Shown here: piece after piece, positions 53,907 to 61,862 of the stretch
How positions within the stretch are numbered: position 1 is the stretch's first letter
Layout: the number at the start of each line of letters is the position of its first letter
Source: Anaeromyxobacter dehalogenans 2CP-C
GTDB lineage: Bacteria; Myxococcota; Myxococcia; Myxococcales; Anaeromyxobacteraceae
Assembly (NCBI RefSeq): GCF_000013385.1
Contig: NC_007760.1
Span: forward strand, 1,116,001-1,180,000
DNA: 64,000 nucleotides
Reading direction: 5' to 3'
Translations under genes and position numbers: made by a program
Notes under the pieces: model-generated
Told to the model about the DNA's origin: nothing
What the model saw: only the letters and a program-made list of their open reading frames with translations
The model's database searches: none

Positions 53907-55667
53907 CTACATCGAGATCGATCCCTTCCGGAATTCGCTCCGGCGCAGGTGGACGTTGATGCAGACCGGCCGGCCGGCGCGCGCCGTCTCGCGCGCGCGA
54001 TCGAGGGTCTCGTCGATCCGGTCGTCCCGGGTGAGCAGCAGGCCCACGCCGCCGTAGCCCTCGGCCACGCGGTGGTAGTCGCAGCGCGCGAGCACGGTGC
54101 CGACGTCGTCGCCCAGCATGTCCACCTGCTCCCGGGCGATCTGCTGCCAGGAGCCGTCGTTCCCGACGACCGCGATGGGCGCGAGGCCGTGGCGCGCGAA
54201 CGTGTCGAACTCGGCGAGGCTGTAGGCGCACGAGCCGTCGCCGTAGAGCAGCCACACCTCGCGCCCGGGCCGGGCGAGCGCGGCCGCGGTCGCGAAGCCG
54301 CCGCCGACGCCGAGCGTCCCGAACACGCCGGGGTCGAGCCAGGCGAGCGGTGCGCGGGGGCGGAGCGTGTACGCGGCGGTCGCGACGAAGTCGCCGCCGT
54401 CCACCACCAGCGCCGCGTCCTCGGCCATCTTCTCCTCGAGCCGGAGCAGGAAGCGCAGCGGGTTCACCAGCTCGCCGGCCGCCTCCGCGCCGGCGGCGAT
54501 CTCGCGGTCGCGCGCCGCCTCCCGCTCGCGGAGCGCGCCGAACCAGGCCTCGCGCGCCTGCGGCTTGCCGGCCTTCGCGGCGAGCGCCACCAGGAACTCC
54601 CCGGGGTGCATCTCCACGGAGACGTCGGGGCTGCGGTTCTTGCGGAGCTCCGCCGCGGAGAGGTTCGCCGCCCCGATGAACGCGCCGCGCCCGAAGCCGC
54701 GGCCGTAGCCGAGGCGGAAGTCGAACGGGAACCCGGCCACGACGACGACGTCCGCCTCCTTCAGCGCCCGGCCGCGCGCGTGGCGGAACTGGAGGGCGTC
54801 CCGCCGGCCCAGCAGGCCGCGGGCCATGCCGCCGAGGTAGACCGGGACGCCCAGGGCGCGCACCGAGGCCGCGAGGCGCCCGGGGTCCTGGCAGCCGGCG
54901 AGCGCCTGGCTGCCGAGGATCAGCACGGGGCGCTCGGCGCGCGAGAGCCGCGCCGCGATCCGCTCGACGCCTCCCGAGGTGCCGCGCCGCAGGTCGATCC
55001 GCTCCGCGATCCGCGCCGGCAGGCCCTCGAGCGACGGCAGCGCGGGCGCCCGGAACTGCCGCGCGAGGTGCGCCTCCAGGTAGAGCCGCATCGCGGTGCC
55101 GGCGACCCCGCCCACCCGGTCCGCGCCCGACTCGCGCCGGTAGAGGTCGCGGACGAGCGCCTCGTCGTAGAGCAGGTCCACCGGCACCTCGACGAACACC
55201 GGCCCGGGCACGCCGCCCTGCGCCAGCGCGAGGGCGCGCTCGAGGGTGGGGCGAAGGGCGCCGACGGTGGTGACGCGCGTGGCCCACTTGGCGATGGGGC
55301 GCATGAGCGCGAGCTGGTCGATGTCCTGCAGCGCGCCGCGGCCACGAAGGAGCGTCGCGGTCGCGCCGCCGAGGAGCACCACCGGCGACTGCGCCAGCCG
55401 CGCGTTCTCGAGCGCGGTGACGGCGTTCGTGACCCCCGGGCCGGCCGTGACCGCGGCGACGCCGGGCCGGCCGGTGAGGCGCGCCATGGCGTCGGCCGCG
55501 AACACCGCGTTCGCCTCGTCGCGCACGTCCACCACGCGCAGCCCGAGCCGCTTGCACTCCACGAGGATGGGCGAGATGTGGCCGCCGCACAGCGTGAAGA
55601 GGTGGCCCACGCCGGCGCGCTGCAGCGCCGCCGCGATCACCGCGCCTCCGTTCCTGGCGTCCGCCAT
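53907..55667 (-). CDS. ThDP-dependent acetolactate-synthase-like enzyme (ILVBL/HACL2 type)
   Basis: 586 aa. Three-domain thiamine diphosphate enzyme. [36 protein letters not shown] (catalytic Glu) and [19 protein letters not shown] (ThDP motif, followed by [15 protein letters not shown]) all match, nearly word for word, the animal acetolactate-synthase-like protein ILVBL, also called 2-hydroxyacyl-CoA lyase 2. The end [12 protein letters not shown] matches its C-terminus. Likely cleaves 2-hydroxy fatty acyl-CoA to a fatty aldehyde and formyl-CoA. ATG 55667 has GGAGG 5 nt upstream. Oxalyl-CoA decarboxylase and acetolactate synthase are less similar. Stand-alone gene. Confidence 0.9.
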   Translation of the reverse strand: MADARNGGAVIAAALQRAGVGHLFTLCGGHISPILVECKRLGLRVVDVRDEANAVFAADAMARLTGRPGVAAVTAGPGVTNAVTALENARLAQSPVVLLGGATATLLRGRGALQDIDQLALMRPIAKWATRVTTVGALRPTLERALALAQGGVPGPVFVEVPVDLLYDEALVRDLYRRESGADRVGGVAGTAMRLYLEAHLARQFRAPALPSLEGLPARIAERIDLRRGTSGGVERIAARLSRAERPVLILGSQALAGCQDPGRLAASVRALGVPVYLGGMARGLLGRRDALQFRHARGRALKEADVVVVAGFPFDFRLGYGRGFGRGAFIGAANLSAAELRKNRSPDVSVEMHPGEFLVALAAKAGKPQAREAWFGALREREAARDREIAAGAEAAGELVNPLRFLLRLEEKMAEDAALVVDGGDFVATAAYTLRPRAPLAWLDPGVFGTLGVGGGFATAAALARPGREVWLLYGDGSCAYSLAEFDTFARHGLAPIAVVGNDGSWQQIAREQVDMLGDDVGTVLARCDYHRVAEGYGGVGLLLTRDDRIDETLDRARETARAGRPVCINVHLRRSEFRKGSISM

Positions 55668-55847
55668 GGATCCTCCGGGCCGCGGGCTCCGCGGCGCCAC
55701 ACGTCTCGCGGCCGACGCTACCATCCGCGCGGGAGGAGAGGGGGCCCGCGACGGGGCGCCGGGGCGGGAGGGGCACCTGCGTCCTGGCTTCCGCGCGCGG
55801 CGGCGCCGTCCACGGCACGCCGCGCCGGCCGCTCACGCCCAGCCGTC

Positions 55848-57917
55848 TCAGTAGACGGGCGCGCCGGCCGCCGCCGGCTCGGCGACGGCCGCGCCGCGGT
55901 GCGCGACCGGCAGCACGGCCCGCCAGGCCGGCCGGTCGCGGGCGCCCCACGCGTACTTGTACGGCTCCGGGCCGCGGAGGAAGTCGAGCTCGCGGGCGCC
56001 CTCGGCGATGGCCGAGGCCGCGGCGTGCGCGATGATGACCGCGCCCGGGCTCGCGGCGCGCCGAGCGGGATCGAAGCCGCCGAGGTAGTACCAGGCGCGG
56101 CCGCGATCGACGAAGCCGTGGAACGCCGCGGCCGGGCGGCCGTCCACCCACAGCACGTGCAGCCGGAGCAGGCCGCGCGCGAGCATCCCGCGGGCGACCT
56201 CCACGTGGAAGCGCCGGACCGCTTCGGCGGCGAGCACGCCCCGCTGCCCGCGCGCGCCCCAGCGCGCCGCGTGCAGCGAGAACAGCGCCTCGAGGTGGCG
56301 TTCGAGATCGCCGGCGACCGCCGTGGTGACGCTCGCCCCCGCGCGCGCGAGCCGGCGCCGCCCGTACCGCACGTTCTCCGCGAGCCGCGGCGCGAGGCAC
56401 CCGTCGAGCGCGTCCGGCCGTGCCGGGAGCGCCAGCACCGGGCAGACGCCGTCCTGCACCGGCCGCGGGGCGTCGCGCCGGCGGGCCAGCGCCGACCCGA
56501 GGAGCGAGCCGTCCGGGAGGTGTTCGAGGAGCAGGGCGTCCGCGCCGCGGGAGGCCTCCAGCAGCGCGTCGAGCAGCGTCGGGCCGTCCGGGCCGTCGGC
56601 GGGATCCGCGACGGCGTCCTGGTAGTCCGAGACGCCGGCGCCGAGCAGCGTGGCCACCCGCCGGCCGGCGTCCTCGTAGTGCACGAACGGCGCGATCGCG
56701 ACGAGCCGGCCGCCGCGGCGGGCCACCAGCGCCCGCGGGCTCGGGACGCCGAACGCGCGGCACCAGGGGAGGAGCCACTCGGGCCGCTGGAACGGGGTGG
56801 CGGCGGCGCGGTCGCACAGCCCGGACCACTCGCCGCGCAGCGCCTCCAGCGCGGCGACGCCGGTCACCGCCTCGAGCCGTGGGGCGCGGGGCCGCCGCCG
56901 GGCGAGGCCCTCCACGAGCCCCACCCACCGCCTGCCGGACTCCGCCGCCGAGAACCGCCGCTCGGCCGCGGCCCGGCAGTCCGCGCCCGACAGCCGCGCG
57001 GCCTCCCGCATGGCCGGCCCGAGCTCGTCGTCGCGGTCCACCAGGAACCCGGTGCGCCCGTCCTCGACGATCTCCGGCAGCGCGCCGACCCTGCGCGCGA
57101 CCACGGGCGTGCCCGAGGCGAGCGCCTCCATGGCCACGAGCGACGAGGTCTCCGGCGCGAGGCTCGGGACGACCACGCACCGCGCGGCGCGGAGCAGGCG
57201 CGCCTTCTCGGCGCGGCCGACGGGGCCCAGCAGGCGCCGGTCGCGGTCGAGGAGCGGCCTCACCTCCTCCTCCAGGTAGCGGAGGTGCTCGGGGTAGGGG
57301 AACGCGATCCCGCCGACGAGCAGCGGCAGCCCGGCCGCGCGCGCCGCCGCGAGCGCCGGCGCGACGCCCTTCTCCGGGCAGATCCGCGCCAGCACCAGCG
57401 CGAACGCGGCCCGGTCGCCGCCCGGCCGGTAGGTGTCGAGCGGGACGCCGTTCGGGATCACCTCGTGCGCGCGCACGCCCGCGGGCAGCGCGCGCGCCTG
57501 CGACTCCGAGACGCACACGAGCGGCGCGCCGGCCCGGAGCGCCGCCTCGGGGTAGCAGGCGGGGTGGAGGTGCAGCGCGACCACCGGCGGCGGGCCCACC
57601 GGGAGCACCGCCGCGAGGCCGAGGCCGTGCAGGTGGACGAGATCGACCCGCTCCGCGGCGAGCGCGCGGTGGATCGCGTCGCGGTGCGCCTGCTCGGCCC
57701 GGGCGCGCGCGCCGGCGTCGAACGGGCCGGGCGGCGCGTCGGTCGCGACGAGCTGGCCGTCGATCTCGGAGCCTCGCGGCGCGACCACGATCGAGCGGTG
57801 GCCGCGCCGCGCGAGCGCGCCGGCGACGAGCGCGAGCACCTGCTCGGCGCCGCCGACCGCGTCCGGGCCCACCGGCGGGGCGAGCGCGTAGGAGACCCCG
57901 AGGACCGTCAGCGCCAC
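55848..57917 (-). CDS. glycosyltransferase family 4 fused to a CelD/GNAT-type acyltransferase
   Basis: 689 aa. Residues 1-350 are a GT-B glycosyltransferase ([39 protein letters not shown] and the E-x7-E type region). Residues about 365-680 are a GNAT-fold protein of the BcsL/CelD family ([63 protein letters not shown]), which acylates polysaccharide or lipid precursors. Both halves are normally separate genes in capsule or exopolysaccharide clusters. GTG start at 57917 with GGAGG 5 nt upstream; overlaps the PIG-L gene stop by 10 nt, so they are co-translated. Confidence 0.9.
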   Translation of the reverse strand: MALTVLGVSYALAPPVGPDAVGGAEQVLALVAGALARRGHRSIVVAPRGSEIDGQLVATDAPPGPFDAGARARAEQAHRDAIHRALAAERVDLVHLHGLGLAAVLPVGPPPVVALHLHPACYPEAALRAGAPLVCVSESQARALPAGVRAHEVIPNGVPLDTYRPGGDRAAFALVLARICPEKGVAPALAAARAAGLPLLVGGIAFPYPEHLRYLEEEVRPLLDRDRRLLGPVGRAEKARLLRAARCVVVPSLAPETSSLVAMEALASGTPVVARRVGALPEIVEDGRTGFLVDRDDELGPAMREAARLSGADCRAAAERRFSAAESGRRWVGLVEGLARRRPRAPRLEAVTGVAALEALRGEWSGLCDRAAATPFQRPEWLLPWCRAFGVPSPRALVARRGGRLVAIAPFVHYEDAGRRVATLLGAGVSDYQDAVADPADGPDGPTLLDALLEASRGADALLLEHLPDGSLLGSALARRRDAPRPVQDGVCPVLALPARPDALDGCLAPRLAENVRYGRRRLARAGASVTTAVAGDLERHLEALFSLHAARWGARGQRGVLAAEAVRRFHVEVARGMLARGLLRLHVLWVDGRPAAAFHGFVDRGRAWYYLGGFDPARRAASPGAVIIAHAAASAIAEGARELDFLRGPEPYKYAWGARDRPAWRAVLPVAHRGAAVAEPAAAGAPVY

Positions 57918-58684
57918 GCGGCCTCCTCGAGGCCGAGCGCGGCCGCCGCCCGCCGGGCGCGCGCGGCGAGCGCGTCGAACGTCGCCCAGCCCATCGCCTC
58001 GTAGTGAAGCGCGCCCGGGTGCGGACGCCGGCGGGGGTCGAGCGGCGGCGCCGTCCGGAACCGCTCGACCTCCGTCCGGAAGGGCGCCAGCGTCTCGCGC
58101 TGGCTCGCGTACGCCGCGAGCATCCTGCGCTTCGCCTCCCGCGCGCCGGGCCCGAGCCGCCGGACGCGCTCGGCGGCGGGCGACGGCAGGAACGCGCCGG
58201 TGACGACCTCGCCGTCCGGGCCCCGGTGATAGCTCGTCATCTCCGCGAGCGCGGGGGCGCCGCCGGGCGTCCGGGCGAGCAGCGCAATCGCCGCGCGCCC
58301 CGCGAGCGCCGTCGCGTCGTGATCCGGGTGGCCGCCCTCGAACGCGTGCGTGACGACGAGCCGCGGCCGGAGCGACCGGAGCAGCGCCGCCAGCTCCCTC
58401 GCCACGGTGTCGATGGCCTCGCTCGCCTCCTGGTCCACGACGCCGAGCCCGATCACGTCCGACGCGCGGAGCCCCGCCTCGCCCAGCGCGGCGAGCGCCT
58501 CGTCGCGGCGCAGCCGGGCGTGGTCGTCGCGGGTACGCGCAGGGCCGCTCGCCCGGAGCGCCGGATCCCGCGGCGCGCCGTCCGTCACGTGGACGACCGC
58601 CGCCCGGTGGCGCAGGAGCAGGCTCGCCGCGCCGATCGTCTCGTCGTCCGGGTGGGCGGCGATCACGACGAGCAGCGGGTGCAT
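57908..58684 (-). CDS. PIG-L family LmbE-like deacetylase
   Basis: 258 aa. Zinc-dependent N-acetylglucosaminyl deacetylase fold. Metal ligands are in VVIAAHPDDETIGA (His-x-Asp-Asp) and VVTHAFEGGHPDHDATA (His-x2-His type). Removes acetyl groups from GlcNAc-linked lipids or small glycosides. ATG 58684 was chosen because a weak longer reading would need a GTG without a ribosome site. The stop overlaps the glycosyltransferase-acyltransferase start, indicating a pathway in which a sugar is deacetylated, transferred and re-acylated. Confidence 0.92.
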   Translation of the reverse strand: MHPLLVVIAAHPDDETIGAASLLLRHRAAVVHVTDGAPRDPALRASGPARTRDDHARLRRDEALAALGEAGLRASDVIGLGVVDQEASEAIDTVARELAALLRSLRPRLVVTHAFEGGHPDHDATALAGRAAIALLARTPGGAPALAEMTSYHRGPDGEVVTGAFLPSPAAERVRRLGPGAREAKRRMLAAYASQRETLAPFRTEVERFRTAPPLDPRRRPHPGALHYEAMGWATFDALAARARRAAAALGLEEAAWR

Positions 58685-58825
58685 GGGTGCAGGAACTCTC
58701 GTCACGCCCGCGGGCCACCGCCAAGGTCCGGGGGCGGGGGCAGGCGGCTGCCGGCCGCGCCGTGGCGACGCCTGCCGTCCGTCGGCGTTTGCGGGCGGAA
58801 GCTCGCGCGGGTAGGATGCCTCGCC

Positions 58826-59149
58826 GTGAGGTGGCTGCTCGTCGCGATCCTGGTGCACGGGTTCGTCCCCGGCCTCGCCGAGGTCGGCGAGGCCGTCGTG
58901 CACCTCGCGCGGACGGGGCACGTCGCCCACACGCCCGCCGATCACGGCGACCTCGGCGACCAGGGGGCCGAGCACGGCTGCGGCGCCACCCAGCACCACT
59001 GCGCGTGCTGCGCGACGCAGCTCGTCCTCCCCACGCGCGAGCTGGTCGTCGTGGCCGTCGAGAGCGGCCGCTCGCCGTCGGCAGCGCCCGTCGAGCAGGC
59101 GCCTGCCACGCGCGCGCCAGCGCGTCCGTTCCGCCCGCCCATCGCCTGA
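58826..59149 (+). CDS. His/Cys-rich exported metal-binding protein
   Basis: 107 aa with an N-terminal hydrophobic signal or anchor (residues 1-16, RWLLVAILVHGFVPG). Carries two His clusters and a Cys/His cluster (HVAHTPADHG, EHGCGATQHHCACCATQ), a strong candidate for binding zinc, copper or cobalt. The tail is Pro/Ala-rich. GTG start with AGGAT upstream. First of four genes for a heavy-metal RND efflux system; a metal-sensing or periplasmic scavenging role is inferred from composition and position. Confidence 0.75.
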   Translation: MRWLLVAILVHGFVPGLAEVGEAVVHLARTGHVAHTPADHGDLGDQGAEHGCGATQHHCACCATQLVLPTRELVVVAVESGRSPSAAPVEQAPATRAPARPFRPPIA

Positions 59150-59260
59150 CGTCCCGACGCGTCCTCGCGCGAGCGGACCGGCGTGCGCCGGCGCGCCTCG
59201 TGCGTCCGCGGCCGCCGCGCGAGCGCGGGCCGGCCGAACGTCCCACGTCAGGAGAACCGC

Positions 59261-60484
59261 TTGTCTGCACATCGTCGATGGGCGTGCGCGCTCGTGCTCG
59301 CGTACGGGGCGCCCGCGCTCGCGCAGGAGGCCACGCCGGCCCTGGCCGCACTCCGCTGGGCGGACGTCACCGCCGCGCTCGAGCGCGATCCGCGCCTCGC
59401 GGCGTCGCGGTCGCGCATCCGCTCGGCGGAGGGCGCGCTCACGGCGGCACGCACGCCGCCGAACCCCGAGGTCGAGGCGACCGCCGGCCGCGCCGAGGCG
59501 CGGGACGGGGCGCTGCGCCGGAACGAGTGGGGCCTCGCGCTCACCATCCCGCTCGACTGGCTCGCGAGGCGTGGACCCGAGGTGGACGCCGCCCGCGCGA
59601 CGGTGGACGAGGCCGCGGAGGAGGCCCGTGAGCTCCGCGCCGAGGTCACGGCGGAGCTGTGGCGGCTGTACGTCGGGGCCGCGTACGCGCAGGCCGAGGC
59701 GGAGACGCTCGAGGCCACGGAGCGGCAGGCCGACGCGCTCGCGCGCCTCGTCCGCCGGCGCGTCGAGGCGGGGGAGGGGCGGCCGGTCGAGATCCCGCGG
59801 GTGGAGCTCGAGCTCGAGCGCGTCAGGAACCAGGTCGACGCGGCGCGCGCGGCGCGAGACGGCGCGCTCGCGCAGCTCGGGGCGTGGCTGGCCGTCCCGG
59901 TGCAGCGGGTGGAGCCTCCGCCGCCCCCCCCGCCGCTCGACCCGGGCAGCCCGATGCTCGACGCGTCCAGGCACCCGCGGGTGCGCGCCGCGCTGGCGCG
60001 CGCCGAGGCGGCCCGGGCGGAGGCCTCCCTGGCGCGGCGGTCCCGCGTCCCCGCGCTCTCGGTGGGAGGCTTCTACACGAGCGAGCTCGATCGCGAGGCG
60101 GTGGGCGGGCGCGTCGGGGTCGAGCTGCCGCTGTGGGACTGGAAGTCCGGACGCGTCCGTCGCGCCGAGGCCGCCGCCGCCGCGGAGGCGAGCCGCGCCG
60201 ACGCCGAGGGGCGTGCCCTCGCCGCGGCGCACGCGGACGCCGTCGCCACGTGCGGAAAGGCCCGGGCGATCGCGGACCGCCAGACGACCCGGATCCTGCC
60301 TCGCGCCGAGGAGTCGGCGCGCACGCTCGAGCGGACGTTCGAGCTCGGCGAGACGGGGATCCTCGACGTCATCGACGCGCGGCGCGTGCTCCTCGAGGCG
60401 CGCCGCGAATACCTCTCCAGCGCCCGCGAGCGAGACGTGGACTGCGGCGCGCTCATCCTGCTGTCCGGTCGGGAGCTGCCGTGA
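59261..60484 (+). CDS. TolC-family outer-membrane efflux protein
   Basis: 407 aa. Signal peptide residues 1-22 followed by the alpha-helical hairpin repeats of an outer-membrane efflux channel (ALTAARTPPNPEVEATAGRA, LWRLYVGAAYAQAEAETLEA, VVELDAARRVLLEAR-type segments) and a Pro-rich linker near residue 230. TTG 59261 was chosen over an upstream ATG because AGGAG lies 6 nt away and it starts the signal peptide. The stop overlaps the adaptor start (GTGA). Forms the exit duct for the RND pump. CzcC/CusC-like. Confidence 0.92.
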   Translation: MSAHRRWACALVLAYGAPALAQEATPALAALRWADVTAALERDPRLAASRSRIRSAEGALTAARTPPNPEVEATAGRAEARDGALRRNEWGLALTIPLDWLARRGPEVDAARATVDEAAEEARELRAEVTAELWRLYVGAAYAQAEAETLEATERQADALARLVRRRVEAGEGRPVEIPRVELELERVRNQVDAARAARDGALAQLGAWLAVPVQRVEPPPPPPPLDPGSPMLDASRHPRVRAALARAEAARAEASLARRSRVPALSVGGFYTSELDREAVGGRVGVELPLWDWKSGRVRRAEAAAAAEASRADAEGRALAAAHADAVATCGKARAIADRQTTRILPRAEESARTLERTFELGETGILDVIDARRVLLEARREYLSSARERDVDCGALILLSGRELP

Positions 60485-61851
60485 ACCGTCACCTTTCGAA
60501 GCGCGTCGTCGTCGCCGTGGCGCTCCTCGCCGTCGCGTGCCGTGGGGGTGGAGACGCCGGAGGCGGACCGCCGGCGGATCAGCCCGCGGCCTCCGGCCAC
60601 GAGCCGCGCGCCGCGGCGAACGCGCCCCCGCACGCCGACCCCGCGGACGGCGAGGGGCACGACCACGACGGCGGCGAGCCGTCGGACCTCGACCGGCCCG
60701 TGGACGAGCTCCTCGCGCTGAGCTGCGAGCACGGCAAGAAGACGTTCGAGTGCGACGCGTGCCGGTACGAGGTCGGCGTCGTCCGCGTGCCCGCGAAGCT
60801 CGTGGACGGCGGCCTGGTCCGGAAGGCGTCCGCGACGAGGCGCCGGATCGAGGCCCCGGTCGCGCTCACCGGCGAGGTCCGGTTCGACGAGCGGCGCGTC
60901 GCGCACGTGTCGCCGCGGATGGACGGCACCATCCGCACCGTCCACGCGTCGCTGGGCGAGCACGTCCGGCGCGGGCAGGCGCTGGTGGAGCTCGAGAGCG
61001 TCCAGGTCGGCGAGGCGGAGAGCGACTACCTCGCGACGCAGGCGGCGCTCCGCCTGGCGCGCGCCAGCGCCGGGCGGCAGGAGCAGCTCCGGAAGGAGCA
61101 GATCTCGTCCGAGAAGGAGTACCTCGCGGCGCGCCAGGAGCTCGAGACGGCGCAGATCCGCGCGCGCTCGGCGGAGCAGAAGCTCGCGCGCCTGGGCGTC
61201 GCCACCCGCGACCTGGAGCGCCTCGGCGACGCGGCACGGCGCTCCGGCGGCCTCGTCATCCGCGCGCCGGCGGACGGCATCGTGATCGAGATGCACGCCG
61301 TGCCGGGCGAGCTCGTCGAGCCGGACGAGAGCATCGTGACGGTCGGGGACGTCTCCTCGGTGTGGGTGTGGGCGGACCTCCACGAGGACCAGCTCGGCCG
61401 CGTGCTCGACGCGCAGCGCGGCGGGAGGCTCCGCGCCGAGATCGGCGTGAAGGCGTTCCCCGGCGCGGTGTTCCCTGGCACGGTGGAGCTCGTCGGCCCG
61501 TCCATGGACGAGCGGACGCGCACGGTGAAGGTGCGCGTCACGGCGGCGAACCCGGGCGCGCGGCTCCGCGCGGGCATGTTCGCGACGGTCCGCATCTTCC
61601 TCCCGGGCGAGGAGGAGGCGCTCGCGGTGCCGGCCGCGGCGCTGCTGTCGGACGAGGGACGCTCGTTCGTGTTCGTGCACCACCACGGCGACTACTGGAT
61701 CCGCCGGCCGGTGGAGCCGGGCCGCAGGTGGATGGACTGGGTCGAGGTGAAGGACGGCCTCCACGGCGGCGAGACGCTGGCCGCCGACGGCGCGTTCCTC
61801 CTGAAGTCGGACGTCCTGCGCTCGAAGATGGGCGCGGGCTGCGCGGACTAG
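60481..61851 (+). CDS. RND efflux periplasmic adaptor with metal-binding N-terminus
   Basis: 456 aa. Lipobox LLAVAC (Cys20). Residues 35-75 are His/Asp-rich (HADPADGEGHDHDGG) and a compact metal-binding domain follows with Cys82, His84, Cys91 and Cys94 (CEHGKKTFECDACRYE). Residues about 125-456 are the lipoyl/barrel-sandwich, alpha-hairpin and beta-barrel of a CusB/CzcB-type membrane fusion protein (GTIRTVHASLGEHVRRGQAL, IRAPADGIVIEMHAVPGELV). GTG start overlaps the TolC gene by 4 nt. Captures metal and links pump to outer-membrane channel. Confidence 0.93.
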   Translation: MNRHLSKRVVVAVALLAVACRGGGDAGGGPPADQPAASGHEPRAAANAPPHADPADGEGHDHDGGEPSDLDRPVDELLALSCEHGKKTFECDACRYEVGVVRVPAKLVDGGLVRKASATRRRIEAPVALTGEVRFDERRVAHVSPRMDGTIRTVHASLGEHVRRGQALVELESVQVGEAESDYLATQAALRLARASAGRQEQLRKEQISSEKEYLAARQELETAQIRARSAEQKLARLGVATRDLERLGDAARRSGGLVIRAPADGIVIEMHAVPGELVEPDESIVTVGDVSSVWVWADLHEDQLGRVLDAQRGGRLRAEIGVKAFPGAVFPGTVELVGPSMDERTRTVKVRVTAANPGARLRAGMFATVRIFLPGEEEALAVPAAALLSDEGRSFVFVHHHGDYWIRRPVEPGRRWMDWVEVKDGLHGGETLAADGAFLLKSDVLRSKMGAGCAD

Positions 61852-61862
61852 GGGCCCGGACG

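Noticed and set aside
52962-58004. 1680-codon plus-strand open frame
   Set aside because: It is low-complexity Arg/Ala/Gly sequence opposite well-recognised genes on both strands; an artefact of high GC.
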